NCBI GenBank assembly: GCA_016721865.1
Contig: JADKHF010000001.1
Coordinates: forward strand, 1-64,000
DNA length: 64,000 nt
Origin: Nitrosomonas sp.
GTDB lineage: Bacteria > Pseudomonadota > Gammaproteobacteria > Burkholderiales > Nitrosomonadaceae
Direction of reading: 5' to 3'
A model generated the notes under the pieces. It was not told the origin of the DNA. It ran no database searches and saw only the letters and a list, made by a program, of their open reading frames with translations. Both the position numbers and the translations under genes were made by a program. Below are positions 56,353 to 64,000 of this stretch, in pieces (the stretch's first letter is position 1; each line of letters starts with the position of its first letter).

Positions 56353-56741
56353 ATGGAAGCGAAATTGCAGAATAAACGCCCCAAGCATCTGAATCTCTTC
56401 AAGATCAGGCAGCCTTTACCGGCTGTGATTTCAATTCTGCACCGCATCAGTGGTGCTTTGCTGTTTTTCCCGGTATCCCATTAGTGCTGTATGGTCTGCA
56501 AATGCTGTTGCAATCGCCACAAGGTTTTGAAGCTATACAGGATTGTTTGCGCGATCCGGTTATTAAAGTGGTATTGCTGCTTCCGCTATGGTTTTTTCTG
56601 CATCATTTGTGCGCGGGCATTCGCCATCTGGCATTGGATTTGCATATCGGCGTCCTGCTGCCGCAGGCGCGAACCAGCAGCAAATTAGTATTATTGGCGG
56701 GTATCACTTTAACCGTGCTGGTAGGGCTGATACTATGGTAA
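56353..56741 (+). pseudogene. sdhC: Succinate dehydrogenase cytochrome b556 subunit, one frameshift
   Basis: Membrane anchor binding haem b and ubiquinone. The start MEAKLQNKRPKHLNLFKIRQ and LPAVISILHRISGALLFFP (with the quinone-site HRISG) are in one frame. One base is missing near 56472, after which GIPLVLYGLQMLL, the haem-ligand region HHLCAGIRHLALDLHIG, and ITLTVLVGLILW complete a ~129-residue protein. It overlaps sdhD by 7 bases. Confidence 0.88.
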
Positions 56742-57088
56742 AGCAATACAGGCGTGCCGTAACGGGCGCACACTACGGTTTGAAGGATTGGCTGGTGCAA
56801 CGTGCGACAGCCGTTCTGATGACGCTTTATCTCATAGGGCTGGCCGCTGTTTTATTGGTTGCTGCACCGCAGGATTACGCGGCGTGGAAGAGTATATTCA
56901 GTCACCAGTGGATGCGCATCGCGACCTTTGTATTTTTCATTTGCGTTTTCTGGCATGCCTGGATCGGGATGCGTAATATCCTGATGGATTATGTGCATCC
57001 CGTGGCAATCCGCTTAACCGTGCAAATTCTGGTGATTACCATCTTGCTGTTTTATCTGGTGTGGACTGCTGACATATTGTGGAGTTGA
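56735..57088 (+). CDS. sdhD: Succinate dehydrogenase membrane anchor subunit
   Basis: Second anchor subunit of complex II, 117 residues with three helices: ATAVLMTLYLIGLAAVLLVA, MRIATFVFFICVFWHAWIGM (with the haem/quinone histidine), and RLTVQILVITILLFYLVWTA. The start GAHYGLKDWLVQRATAV is typical. Its ATG lies inside the end of sdhC (ATGGTAA). It is intact. Confidence 0.92.
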   Translation: MVKQYRRAVTGAHYGLKDWLVQRATAVLMTLYLIGLAAVLLVAAPQDYAAWKSIFSHQWMRIATFVFFICVFWHAWIGMRNILMDYVHPVAIRLTVQILVITILLFYLVWTADILWS

Positions 57089-57089
57089 T

Positions 57090-58813
57090 GTGGCAATAAC
57101 CAAAAGAAAATTTGATGTAGTCATAGTTGGTGCAGGTGGTGCCGGGATGCGCGCTGCGTTGCAGTTGTCCGAAGCGGGATTGAAAGTGGCGGTGCTGTCC
57201 AAGGTGTTTCCCACGCGCTCGCATACCGTTTCAGCGCAAGGTGGGATTGCCGCCTCGCTGGGAAATGTCACGGAAGACAACTGGCACTGGCATATGTATG
57301 ACACGGTAAAAGGTTCGGATTACCTGGGCGATCAGGATGCCATCGAATTCATGTGCCGCCAGGCCAATGAAGTCGTCTATGAGCTGGAACATTTTGGCAT
57401 GCCATTCGATCGCCTGGAAAACGGCAAAATTTATCAGCGCCCGTTTGGCGGACAGTCGCAGAATTTTGGCGGCGCGCAGGCAACGCGTTCCTGTGCGGCG
57501 GCTGACCGCACCGGCCATGCGCTGTTGCATACGTTGTATCAACGCAATGTCAGCGCTAATACGCAATTTTTCATTGAATGGATGGCGCTGGATATGATCC
57601 GCGATGAGCAGGGCGATGTGTTGGGCGTGACCGCGATGGAAATGGAAACGGGCGAAGTCCTGGTCTTGCAGGCCAGAGCTACCTTGTTTGCTACCGGTGG
57701 CGGCGGGCGGATTTTTCAGGCCAGTACCAACGCCTTGATCAACACCGGCGATGGCCTCGGCATTGCAGCACGCGCTGGCATTCCGCTGGAAGATATGGAA
57801 TTCTGGCAATTTCATCCCACCGGTGTCTATGGCGTGGGCGTGTTGATCAGCGAGGCTGTGCGCGGTGAAGGCGGGTATCTGCTGAATAGGAACGGTGAGC
57901 GTTTCATGGAGCGTTATGCGCCCAACGCCAAGGATCTGGCCAGCCGTGACGTGGTTTCACGTGCGATGACGACGGAGATGAAAGACGGGCGCGGTTGCGG
58001 CGCGGAAAGTGATCATTTGCTGTTAAAACTCGATCATCTGGGTGCTGAGATTATCAAAACCCGGTTACCGGGTATTCGTGAACTGGCGATTAAATTTGCC
58101 CATGCCGATCCGATCAATGAGGGCATTCCGACCATTCCTTTGGTCAAGTGGTGGCGCCGTATAAAACCGGTCCGGAAGAAATTGTCTCCGGTTTTTACGC
58201 GGTGGGAGAGTGCGCTTGTGTATCCGTGCACGGCGCGAATCGCTTGGGAACCAATTCGCTGCTCGATATTGTCGTATTTGGCCGTGCCGCGGCTAATCAA
58301 ATTATTCAAGACTTAAAAACCACACCGCACCATAAACCCTTGCCAGAGAATGCCGCCGATAAAACACTGGCTCGTCTGCATCGCCTGGAAAATCAAAAAG
58401 ACGGTGAGAGCGTAGCGCAGGTGGGTGCTGCCTTGGCTAAAACAATGCAGACGTATTGCGGAGTTTTCCGTTTTGAAGACATGCTGCAAAAAGGTGTCGA
58501 AAAAATTCTTGAAGTCGGTGAGCGGGTCGGGCATACGGAAATCAGGGATAAAAGCAAAGTGTTCAATACCGCACGTATCGAAGCGCTGGAGCTGGATAAT
58601 CTGAAAGAGGTTGCCACTGCCACAATGATCTCTGCAGAAGCCCGGCGTGAAAGCCGTGGCGCGCATGCACGGGATGATTATCCCGACCGCGACGATGTTA
58701 AATGGTTAAAACATACGTTGTTTTTCAGTGAGAACAACCGGTTGGATTACAAACCGGTGCGTCTGAAACCGATAACCGTGGAATCCTTCCCGCCCAAGGC
58801 CAGAACCTATTAA
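57090..58813 (+). pseudogene. sdhA: Succinate dehydrogenase flavoprotein, internal deletion with frameshift
   Basis: FAD subunit oxidising succinate. A GTG start at 57090 follows GGAG. Good sequence runs from DVVIVGAGGAGMRAALQL (nucleotide fold) through PTRSHTVSAQGGIAASLGN (covalent-FAD histidine) and HPTGVYGVGVL to GIPTIPL. At 58139-58146 it passes to GQVVAPYKTGPEEIVSG in another frame. The ~16 residues normally between, with the conserved YxMGGIPTN motif, are missing, a loss of about 50 bases. The rest is normal (ECACVSVHGANRLGTNSLLD, ARRESRGAHARDD, PVRLKPITVESFPPKARTY). Without the motif the enzyme would be inactive. No sdhB follows. Confidence 0.88.
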
Positions 58814-58882
58814 TCTCTCGCCAGTTGGAGTGGAATTATTTATTGGCATCGTACTCTGACTATTTTTGAAGGAGATAACTTT

Positions 58883-59755
58883 ATGATTGAAAATTCTGGT
58901 GTTCATAACCTGTTACTTGCTTCTGATCTCAGCAGTCGATGCGATCGCGCATCAGATCGTGCAGGGCAATTGGCCCAGGCCTGGAAAGCTAAATTATTGG
59001 TGGTACATGCAATAGATCCTGCCTATGCAGTTTGCTATGCGAAGATGACACAAGAGCTGCCTTCGTGGCGCCGTCCGGAAGAATACCGGACTGTTGCAGC
59101 ACGTCGACTGAATATGGATCTGGCGTCCGATAAGATAGACGCTGAGGTATACGTAACCGAAGGTATGCCCCACGAAATCGTGCTTGAGGCCGCATGCCGG
59201 GAAAATAGCGATCTGGTTATCACGGGTATCGGACGCGATGAATCTCTCGCGCGTATTCAATTGGGCAGCACCCTTGATAAACTACTGCAAGAGCTGCCGG
59301 TTCCATTAATGACCGTGCGGCGCCGGGTGCGCGGTCCCTATCGGCATGTGGTAGTGGCAACAGACTTTTCGCCAGCATCGCAGCCAGCTTTGGAGACTGC
59401 CATGCGTTGGTTTGGCGATGCACAACTGACCTTGTTCCATGCTTATGAGGGAGGGAGTGGTTTAGGAGGGGATGCCCTGACGAATGATGCGTGGAGGACT
59501 ATCGCCAACGATCAGTGCGACAGATTTATTGCCGAAATGGCACTTGAACCGTCAGTTGCGCACCGTCTTCATCGTGTCATTGATAGAGGTCATCCGGAAG
59601 TACTGTTGTGCGATTACGTGCGCCATGAGGAGATCGATCTTGTAGTGCTTGGTACCAATGGTCGCAGTGGATTTCTTAAAGCCATGATCGGAAGCACAGC
59701 CGAAAATTTATTGCACCTTCTGGAATGCGATACCATGGTCGTGCGAGGCCGGTAA
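58883..59755 (+). CDS. Universal stress protein with two UspA domains
   Basis: A 290-residue cytoplasmic tandem-Usp protein. The first domain (residues 8-145) has LLLASDLSSRCDRASDRAGQ and the phosphate-loop-like ITGIGRDESLARIQLGSTLD. The second (150-290) has VVVATDFSPASQPALETAMR and the nucleotide-binding VVLGTNGRSGFLKAMIGSTA, ending LLECDTMVVRGR. AAGGAGATAAC precedes the ATG. It stands alone between sdhA and the mnh operon, where sdhB would be expected. Confidence 0.92.
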   Translation: MIENSGVHNLLLASDLSSRCDRASDRAGQLAQAWKAKLLVVHAIDPAYAVCYAKMTQELPSWRRPEEYRTVAARRLNMDLASDKIDAEVYVTEGMPHEIVLEAACRENSDLVITGIGRDESLARIQLGSTLDKLLQELPVPLMTVRRRVRGPYRHVVVATDFSPASQPALETAMRWFGDAQLTLFHAYEGGSGLGGDALTNDAWRTIANDQCDRFIAEMALEPSVAHRLHRVIDRGHPEVLLCDYVRHEEIDLVVLGTNGRSGFLKAMIGSTAENLLHLLECDTMVVRGR

Positions 59756-59818
59756 TTTGCTTGACTTGGCGGGTTTTGCCGACTTGCCAAAGCTGTCCAA
59801 TATGTTTGAGACAAGAAT

Positions 59819-60301
59819 ATGATCTTGCGGACTGTGTTTTTGCGAATTGTGCTATTTGTCGCGGCTTGGTGGGTACTGACGCAGGGCAGGACAGATAGCT
59901 GGGGTGTTGGTCTGATCAGCATTGCTTCAGCGTTGATTGTCAGTCTGATTTTGCTGCCACCTGGTCTATTCCGGTTTTCCTTCGCTGGGTTATTCTTTTT
60001 CTTGAACTATTTTCTGAGCCAGTCTCTGAAGGCGGGTATTCAGGTAGCCTTGATGGCTGTTCGACTTAACCCGGATCTCCACCCCAGTATAAAGTTAATT
60101 TCTTTACGTTTACCGGAAGGCCTGGGTCGAGTGATTTTGGTCAATACGCTGAATTTGCTGCCGGGCACATTGAGCGCGAATCTGACTTCAAGCAGTTTGT
60201 GCCTGCATGTGTTGGATGAACGGCAACCCAATGAGGCACAGGTGCGGGATATTGAAAAACTGATTGCGCATATGCTATGCGTGGAACTGGAGGAATCGTG
60301 A
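59819..60301 (+). CDS. mnhE: Mrp/Mbh-type antiporter subunit E
   Basis: First gene of an eight-gene antiporter-like operon. The 160-residue protein has two N-terminal helices (TVFLRIVLFVAAWWVLTQG, WGVGLISIASALIVSLILLP) and the soluble MnhE part with LINTLNLLPGTLS-type sequence (VNTLNLLPGTLSANLTSSSL). It corresponds to MbhA of archaeal membrane-bound hydrogenases. Its stop overlaps the next start (GTGA). Confidence 0.88.
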   Translation: MILRTVFLRIVLFVAAWWVLTQGRTDSWGVGLISIASALIVSLILLPPGLFRFSFAGLFFFLNYFLSQSLKAGIQVALMAVRLNPDLHPSIKLISLRLPEGLGRVILVNTLNLLPGTLSANLTSSSLCLHVLDERQPNEAQVRDIEKLIAHMLCVELEES

Positions 60302-60576
60302 ACGATTTCAATTTGCTCTTGGCAGTGTTTCTGCTGGTTAATTTAATGATTGCCCTGATGCGGGTAGCGCGGGGTCCCACCGATGCGGATCGGCTGCTGG
60401 TGGCTTTGCTGTTCAGCACCACCGGCGTGGCGATTTTGTTGCTGCTGGCATCTGCGGAAGATACTTTGGTGTTAATAGATATCGCTCTGGTATTTGCATT
60501 GCTTGCTGCTATCACTGGTGCGGTATTTGCCCGGCGTGCCTGGTGGCCGGAAGAGGAAAAAGATGGAAATTCCTGA
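60298..60576 (+). CDS. mnhF: Mrp/Mbh-type antiporter subunit F
   Basis: A small three-helix membrane subunit of 92 residues from a GTG start that overlaps mnhE by 4 bases. It has the conserved RVARGPTDADRLLVALLFST segment and DTLVLIDIALVFALLAAITG. It corresponds to MbhB. It is intact and overlaps mnhG by 14 bases. Confidence 0.9.
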   Translation: MNDFNLLLAVFLLVNLMIALMRVARGPTDADRLLVALLFSTTGVAILLLLASAEDTLVLIDIALVFALLAAITGAVFARRAWWPEEEKDGNS

Positions 60577-60877
60577 ATTGCTCAGCATTATTTTTTTGGT
60601 GACTGGCGCTGCTTTTTTTATGGCAGGCACGATAGGATTGTTGCGCTTTCCTGATGTTTATACCCGATTGCATGTCCTGGCCAAAGTGGATAACCTGGGA
60701 TTGGGTTTTATCATTCTCGGTTTGTTGTTCCAGGCACCTGGACTGATGGCTGCCCTGAAAATTATTGTGATCTGGTTGCTGGCCTTGGCAGCGAGCTCCA
60801 CAGTGAGTTTCCTGATTGCCAGGCAAGCATTGAACAGAGGAGTTGCGCCCTGGAAAGCGAAGGAGCAGAAAATATGA
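60563..60877 (+). CDS. mnhG: Mrp/Mbh-type antiporter subunit G
   Basis: A three-helix membrane subunit of 104 residues. It has the family signature GTIGLLRFPDVYTRLHVLAK at residues 22-41, then DNLGLGFIILGLLF and a conserved AALKIIVIWLLALAASSTVS helix. It corresponds to MbhC. It is intact and overlaps the next gene by 4 bases. Confidence 0.92.
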   Translation: MEIPELLSIIFLVTGAAFFMAGTIGLLRFPDVYTRLHVLAKVDNLGLGFIILGLLFQAPGLMAALKIIVIWLLALAASSTVSFLIARQALNRGVAPWKAKEQKI

Positions 60878-61131
60878 GCAGTCTGATTCTGGATCTGTTA
60901 TTGGTGATTGCCTTGCTGTGGAGTGCCTTGCGATCACTGATGACTCGGGATTTATTCCGTGCAGTGGTGTTATTCATCGTTTTTGGTTTACTCATGGCGT
61001 TGGTTTGGGCACGGCTCCATGCGCCGGATATCGCTTTGGCGGAAGCTGCTATCGGTGCCGGTCTTACCGGGGCGCTGCTGCTGGATACCGTGGGGTATTT
61101 GCGCAAGAAGCAGCGGGAATCGTTTCCATGA
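60874..61131 (+). CDS. DUF4040 subunit (MrpA C-terminal/MbhD-like)
   Basis: A three-helix protein of 85 residues. The sequence SLMTRDLFRAVVLFIVFGLL and the signature RLHAPDIALAEAAIGAGLTG match DUF4040, which forms part of the C-terminal extension of MrpA in standard antiporters and the separate MbhD in archaeal hydrogenases. Here it is a stand-alone gene, so MrpA is split in this operon. Overlaps of 4 bases on both sides imply coupled translation. Confidence 0.88.
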   Translation: MSSLILDLLLVIALLWSALRSLMTRDLFRAVVLFIVFGLLMALVWARLHAPDIALAEAAIGAGLTGALLLDTVGYLRKKQRESFP

Positions 61132-61835
61132 GAAATCTGCTCAATGTGCTGGTTATTGTTTTATCCGCTGCGCTTGGCTTGGTGCTGATTGGAGTTATTC
61201 TGGAATCGCCGTCCCCCGCGCGCGTTCGATTGTCCGAAGAAGTTCTGATGCAGATCGGCGCCAGTGGCGTGACGCATCCGGTGACGGCGGTGCTGCTCAA
61301 TTTTCGCGGTTACGACACGTTGCTGGAGGTAATGGTATTGCTGTTGGCTTTGCTGGGCGTACTGGCACAGATGGGAAAACAAAAGCGGGAAAACCCGCCT
61401 GCCGGGTTCTATCTCAACGAACCTCGTATGCAGGTCTTGCTGTGGCTGGCGCGAGTGCTTGTGCCGCTGATGGTTCTGGTAGCGGGATATTTGTTATGGG
61501 CGGGAGGACATCAGCCGGGAGGCGCATTTCAGGCCGGTGCCGTTCTGGCGGCAGCCGGAGTATTGCTGAACCTGTCCGGGTTATTGCCTTCCTGGATGGG
61601 GCCGGCGTGGAATCTGCGCGCTGGATTGGTATCCGGTTTGCTGGTTTTTTTGCTAATAGCCGCAGCGGTAATGACGACTGCGTCGCCGGGTCTGTTGCTG
61701 CAATATCCGCCCGCTTCGGCAGGAATGTTGATATTGCTTGTTGAAACGGGGCTTACTCTGTCACTCGGTCTCATTCTGGCGGGTTTGTTTTTGTTTCTGT
61801 CGGGTGACGCGATTGATGATGAGGCGGATAAATGA
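61128..61835 (+). CDS. mnhB: MbhE-like plus MnhB domain protein
   Basis: A 235-residue membrane protein in two parts. Residues 1-85 (IVLSAALGLVLIGVILESPS, THPVTAVLLNFRGYDTLLEV) resemble the last piece of MrpA, MbhE in hydrogenases. Residues 95-235 form the MnhB domain with YLLWAGGHQPGGAFQAGAVL near 130. It therefore joins two subunits that are separate in archaeal Mbh. It is intact and overlaps mnhC by 4 bases. Confidence 0.88.
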   Translation: MRNLLNVLVIVLSAALGLVLIGVILESPSPARVRLSEEVLMQIGASGVTHPVTAVLLNFRGYDTLLEVMVLLLALLGVLAQMGKQKRENPPAGFYLNEPRMQVLLWLARVLVPLMVLVAGYLLWAGGHQPGGAFQAGAVLAAAGVLLNLSGLLPSWMGPAWNLRAGLVSGLLVFLLIAAAVMTTASPGLLLQYPPASAGMLILLVETGLTLSLGLILAGLFLFLSGDAIDDEADK

Positions 61836-62158
61836 GCGGCGCGCTCATTTATGCCTGTGCAGGTGCTGTACTGTTTGTTTCCGGTGTAACCGGATTGATT
61901 CTGCTGCCGCATTTGCTGCGCAAAATATTGGCTTTCAATATCATGGGTAGCGGCGTCTTTCTGGTGCTGGTGGGTTTAGGCCAGCGTGACGGTACGCCGG
62001 ATCCGGTACCCCAGGCCATGATTCTGACCGGCATCGTTGTGGCTGTTGCGGCTACGGCATTGGCTCTGGCTCTGATGCGGCGTTTACTGCGCCTTACCGG
62101 CAAGATACAGTTCCCGGAAGAACCGGAAGGTTCGGGCCGATGCTGGAAAAACAAATAA
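61832..62158 (+). CDS. mnhC: Mrp/Mbh-type antiporter subunit C (NuoK-like)
   Basis: A three-helix NuoK-type subunit of 108 residues. It has LFVSGVTGLILLPHLLRKIL, NIMGSGVFLVLVGLGQRDG and the conserved PDPVPQAMILTGIVVAVAAT. It corresponds to MbhG. It is intact. Confidence 0.9.
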   Translation: MSGALIYACAGAVLFVSGVTGLILLPHLLRKILAFNIMGSGVFLVLVGLGQRDGTPDPVPQAMILTGIVVAVAATALALALMRRLLRLTGKIQFPEEPEGSGRCWKNK

Positions 62159-62168
62159 CGAAGGCAGA

Positions 62169-63632
62169 ATGCCGTGGGAGAGCCGGATGTTTGATCCTGT
62201 CCCTTGGTTGATTCTGCTGCCTCTGGTTTGGGGTTGTCTGACTTTCCTGGCCGGGGTAGGGCGAGGCGGGCGTTTAGTACTTGCAGGTCTGATAATTCAA
62301 CTGGTATTGACGATAATACTGGCAAGGCAGATTGTCATGGAAGGCGCCAGACATTATGCGGTGGGCGGTTGGGGCGCTCCCTTGGGTGTTGATCTGTATG
62401 TGGATGGCCTGACCGGTATCATGCTGCTGCTCACGCACGTGGTGGCATTGCCGCTGGTTGTTTACGCGCGCGCTTATTTTTCCAGCCAGACCGAGGGTGC
62501 CAGTTATTTTTGGCCGCTGACTTGTTTTTTATTGGCGGCCATGAATGCGCTGTTCATGTCTGCCGACATTTTCAATATTTACGTTACGCTGGAGTTACTG
62601 GGTCTGGCGGCGGTGGGGCTGGTGGCCGCTGCAGGCAGCGCAGGACCGGTTGCGGCGGCCATACGCTATCTGTTGGTTACGCTGCTGGGTTCGGGTGCTT
62701 ATTTAATGGGTGTTGCACTGCTGTATGGAACCTATGGCAGTGTGTCGCTGGCCGTGCTGGGGCCGCTATTGTCCACTACCGAAATTTCCGCTGCGGCATG
62801 TTTGGCGGCAATGCTGATGCTGGCAGGATTATTACTCAAGACAGCTCTGTTTCCTTTTCACTTCTGGTTGCCGCCAGCTCATGGCGGCGCACCGGCGCCG
62901 GTATCTGCACTGCTCTCCGCCTTGGTCATCAAAGCTTCGTTCTATCTTATTCTGCGCCTGTGGTTTGATCTGTTCGCACCGCTGGTGACAACGCAAGCAG
63001 CACAATTGCTGGGGGGGCTGGGTGCCGCTGCCATCCTGTGGGGTTCAATCCTGGCGTTTAACCAGACACGATTAAAGATGTTGGTGGCTTATTCAACCGT
63101 AGCCCAGATTGGCTATCTCTTCTTATTGTTTCCCCTGATGACATCCGCTATTCCGGGAGCGTCCGAGAGTGCGTTGCAAGGCGGCGTGATGCAGCTGGTG
63201 GCGCATGCTTTAGCCAAAGCGGCCATGTTTGCCGCCGCCGGAGTGATGGTGCTGTCTGCGGGGAAGGACGACATTGCATTATTAGGGGGGATGTCCAGCC
63301 ATCTGCCGTTGACTTTGTTTACTTTTGCGCTGGCCGGGATAACATTGATGGGCCTCCCTCCCTCCGGAGGCTTTATCGCCAAGTGGCTGCTGATTGACAG
63401 CGCAGTGAGCGGTGGTCAGTGGGGTTGGGTAGTGGTGATGATTCTAGGCGGATTGTTGAGTGCGGCGTATGTGTTCAAGGTATTGCGCCAAGCTTTTTTG
63501 CCGCCGGTAGCGGGGATAAAATTCAAACCGGTAATACGGATGCTGGAATGGCCGGCTTTTCTGCTTGCGCTAATCAGCCTGTTGTTGGGTTTCCGGTCTG
63601 TAGAGGTGTTGAACTTACTGGGGGCCGGGTGA
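62169..63632 (+). CDS. mnhD: Mrp/Mbh-type antiporter subunit D (NuoN/NuoM-like)
   Basis: A proton-translocating antiporter-type subunit with about 14 helices, up to 487 residues. It has YVDGLTGIMLLLTHVVALPL and the helix-5 glutamate region IFNIYVTLELLGLAAVGLVA. The broken-helix lysine segment is LLLKTALFPFHFWLPPAHGG, followed by AHALAKAAMFAAAGVMVLSA and GLPPSGGFIAKWLL. The first ATG (62169) or the one at 62187, which has GGAGAG in front, may be used. It is intact and corresponds to MbhH. Confidence 0.92.
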   Translation: MPWESRMFDPVPWLILLPLVWGCLTFLAGVGRGGRLVLAGLIIQLVLTIILARQIVMEGARHYAVGGWGAPLGVDLYVDGLTGIMLLLTHVVALPLVVYARAYFSSQTEGASYFWPLTCFLLAAMNALFMSADIFNIYVTLELLGLAAVGLVAAAGSAGPVAAAIRYLLVTLLGSGAYLMGVALLYGTYGSVSLAVLGPLLSTTEISAAACLAAMLMLAGLLLKTALFPFHFWLPPAHGGAPAPVSALLSALVIKASFYLILRLWFDLFAPLVTTQAAQLLGGLGAAAILWGSILAFNQTRLKMLVAYSTVAQIGYLFLLFPLMTSAIPGASESALQGGVMQLVAHALAKAAMFAAAGVMVLSAGKDDIALLGGMSSHLPLTLFTFALAGITLMGLPPSGGFIAKWLLIDSAVSGGQWGWVVVMILGGLLSAAYVFKVLRQAFLPPVAGIKFKPVIRMLEWPAFLLALISLLLGFRSVEVLNLLGAG

Positions 63633-64000
63633 ATTTTAACGGAATTTTACCGCTGCTGGTGCTGGCCAGTTCCCTGGTTCCGGGAATGATTATTTTCTTT
63701 CTGCCGGAGTCACGCATCCGCCTGCGCACAACATTGAATCTGACGGGGGCTGTACTGAAGCTGCTGCTGATCGGTTACATGCTGTGGGGTGTTCAGCACG
63801 ATCAAAGCTATGTCTTTCGTTACAATGTGTTGCCTGACCTGGAGCTGGTATTCAAGGCCGATGCATTGGCATTGCTATTTGTTACGCTATCCGCGGCGCT
63901 GTGGTTTTTGACCACCCTCTATGCGATCGGGTATCTGGAAGGCTCACCACACCGCAGCCGCTTCTTTGGCTTCTTCAGTTTTTGCGTTACCGCTACCGTG
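63629..64000 (+). CDS. NuoL/NuoM-like antiporter subunit, N-terminal part
   Basis: Second large antiporter-type subunit, running off the window. A GTG start overlaps the mnhD stop (GTGA). The 124 visible residues have three hydrophobic segments and the typical phrase LELVFKADALALLFVTLSAA, LWFLTTLYAIGYLEG and RFFGFFSFCVTATV. That pattern is the start of NuoL/MrpA/MrpD-type subunits. It would supply the N-terminal body of MrpA missing from the genes upstream. Confidence 0.85.
   Translation, partial: MNFNGILPLLVLASSLVPGMIIFFLPESRIRLRTTLNLTGAVLKLLLIGYMLWGVQHDQSYVFRYNVLPDLELVFKADALALLFVTLSAALWFLTTLYAIGYLEGSPHRSRFFGFFSFCVTATV

Noticed and set aside
60141..61912. Long minus-strand open frames opposite the mnh operon
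   Set aside because: They mirror strongly membrane-protein-like plus-strand genes with overlapping starts and have no ribosome sites or coherent domains.

Overview
The window looks like chromosomal DNA of a betaproteobacterium of the Nitrosomonas type. This is inferred from protein resemblance and gene neighbourhoods; no ammonia-oxidation gene lies in the window. Supporting features are a PEP-CTERM exported esterase, a split Mrp/Mbh-like antiporter operon, a riboswitch-headed cobalamin salvage operon, and AmgK/MurU next to an aminopeptidase P. Base composition is moderate, except for a GC-richer patch near 14.2-16.1 kb.

Layout. 0-6.5 kb: flagellin behind a sigma-28 promoter, a REC-PAS-histidine kinase with a wrecked response regulator, two tandem diguanylate cyclases (the second decayed), and an IS5-family copy. 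6.6-14.0 kb: minus-strand operon btuB - membrane protein - cobO - cobQ - cobU - cobT - cobC - cobS under a cobalamin riboswitch. 14.2-16.1 kb: decayed metalloprotease-like gene. 16.2-22.8 kb: redox and sulfur genes (ferric-reductase-like flavocytochrome, DsrE protein, dihaem peroxidase, persulfide-dioxygenase-like hydrolase, two YeeE/YedE half-transporters, a DUF442/SQR remnant, TauE/SafE). 23-26 kb: partial comM copy, a P-II-like protein, a CorA-like protein. 26.2-34.1 kb: kdpFABCDE plus an extra 28-residue membrane peptide. 34.4-42.1 kb: comM, ubiK, amgK, murU, pepP, trmB, thiG, thiS. 42.2-48.8 kb: TPR-acetyltransferase, IS630 copy, small inverted-repeat elements, serralysin-like protease, IS630 remnant, and a desaturase between two copies of a dispersed repeat. 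49-56 kb: GDSL esterase, PagL-like deacylase, LysR/pirin/DoxX, an M14-type amidohydrolase and a GCS2-type ligase. 56.3-64 kb: sdhCDA, a universal stress protein, and the Mrp/Mbh-like operon, which runs off the end.

Two themes stand out. First, about twenty-five genes are broken by single-base indels, and at least four more by clean internal deletions (response regulator, btuB, SQR, sdhA). These breaks are unevenly spread: the kdp locus is riddled with them, while the mnh operon and 38.4-42.1 kb are clean. The cause is either genome decay or an error-prone consensus, and the sequence alone cannot decide. Second, the accessory intervals hold several short non-coding inverted-repeat elements, one with perfect 16-bp ends and a perfect 8-bp target duplication, and a dispersed repeat that appears to have truncated a gene. 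I did not find a wholly new defence or biosynthetic system. The best leads are the small mobile elements, the sulfur gene set, the extra peptide heading kdp, and the P-II-like protein with a cysteine-rich tail.
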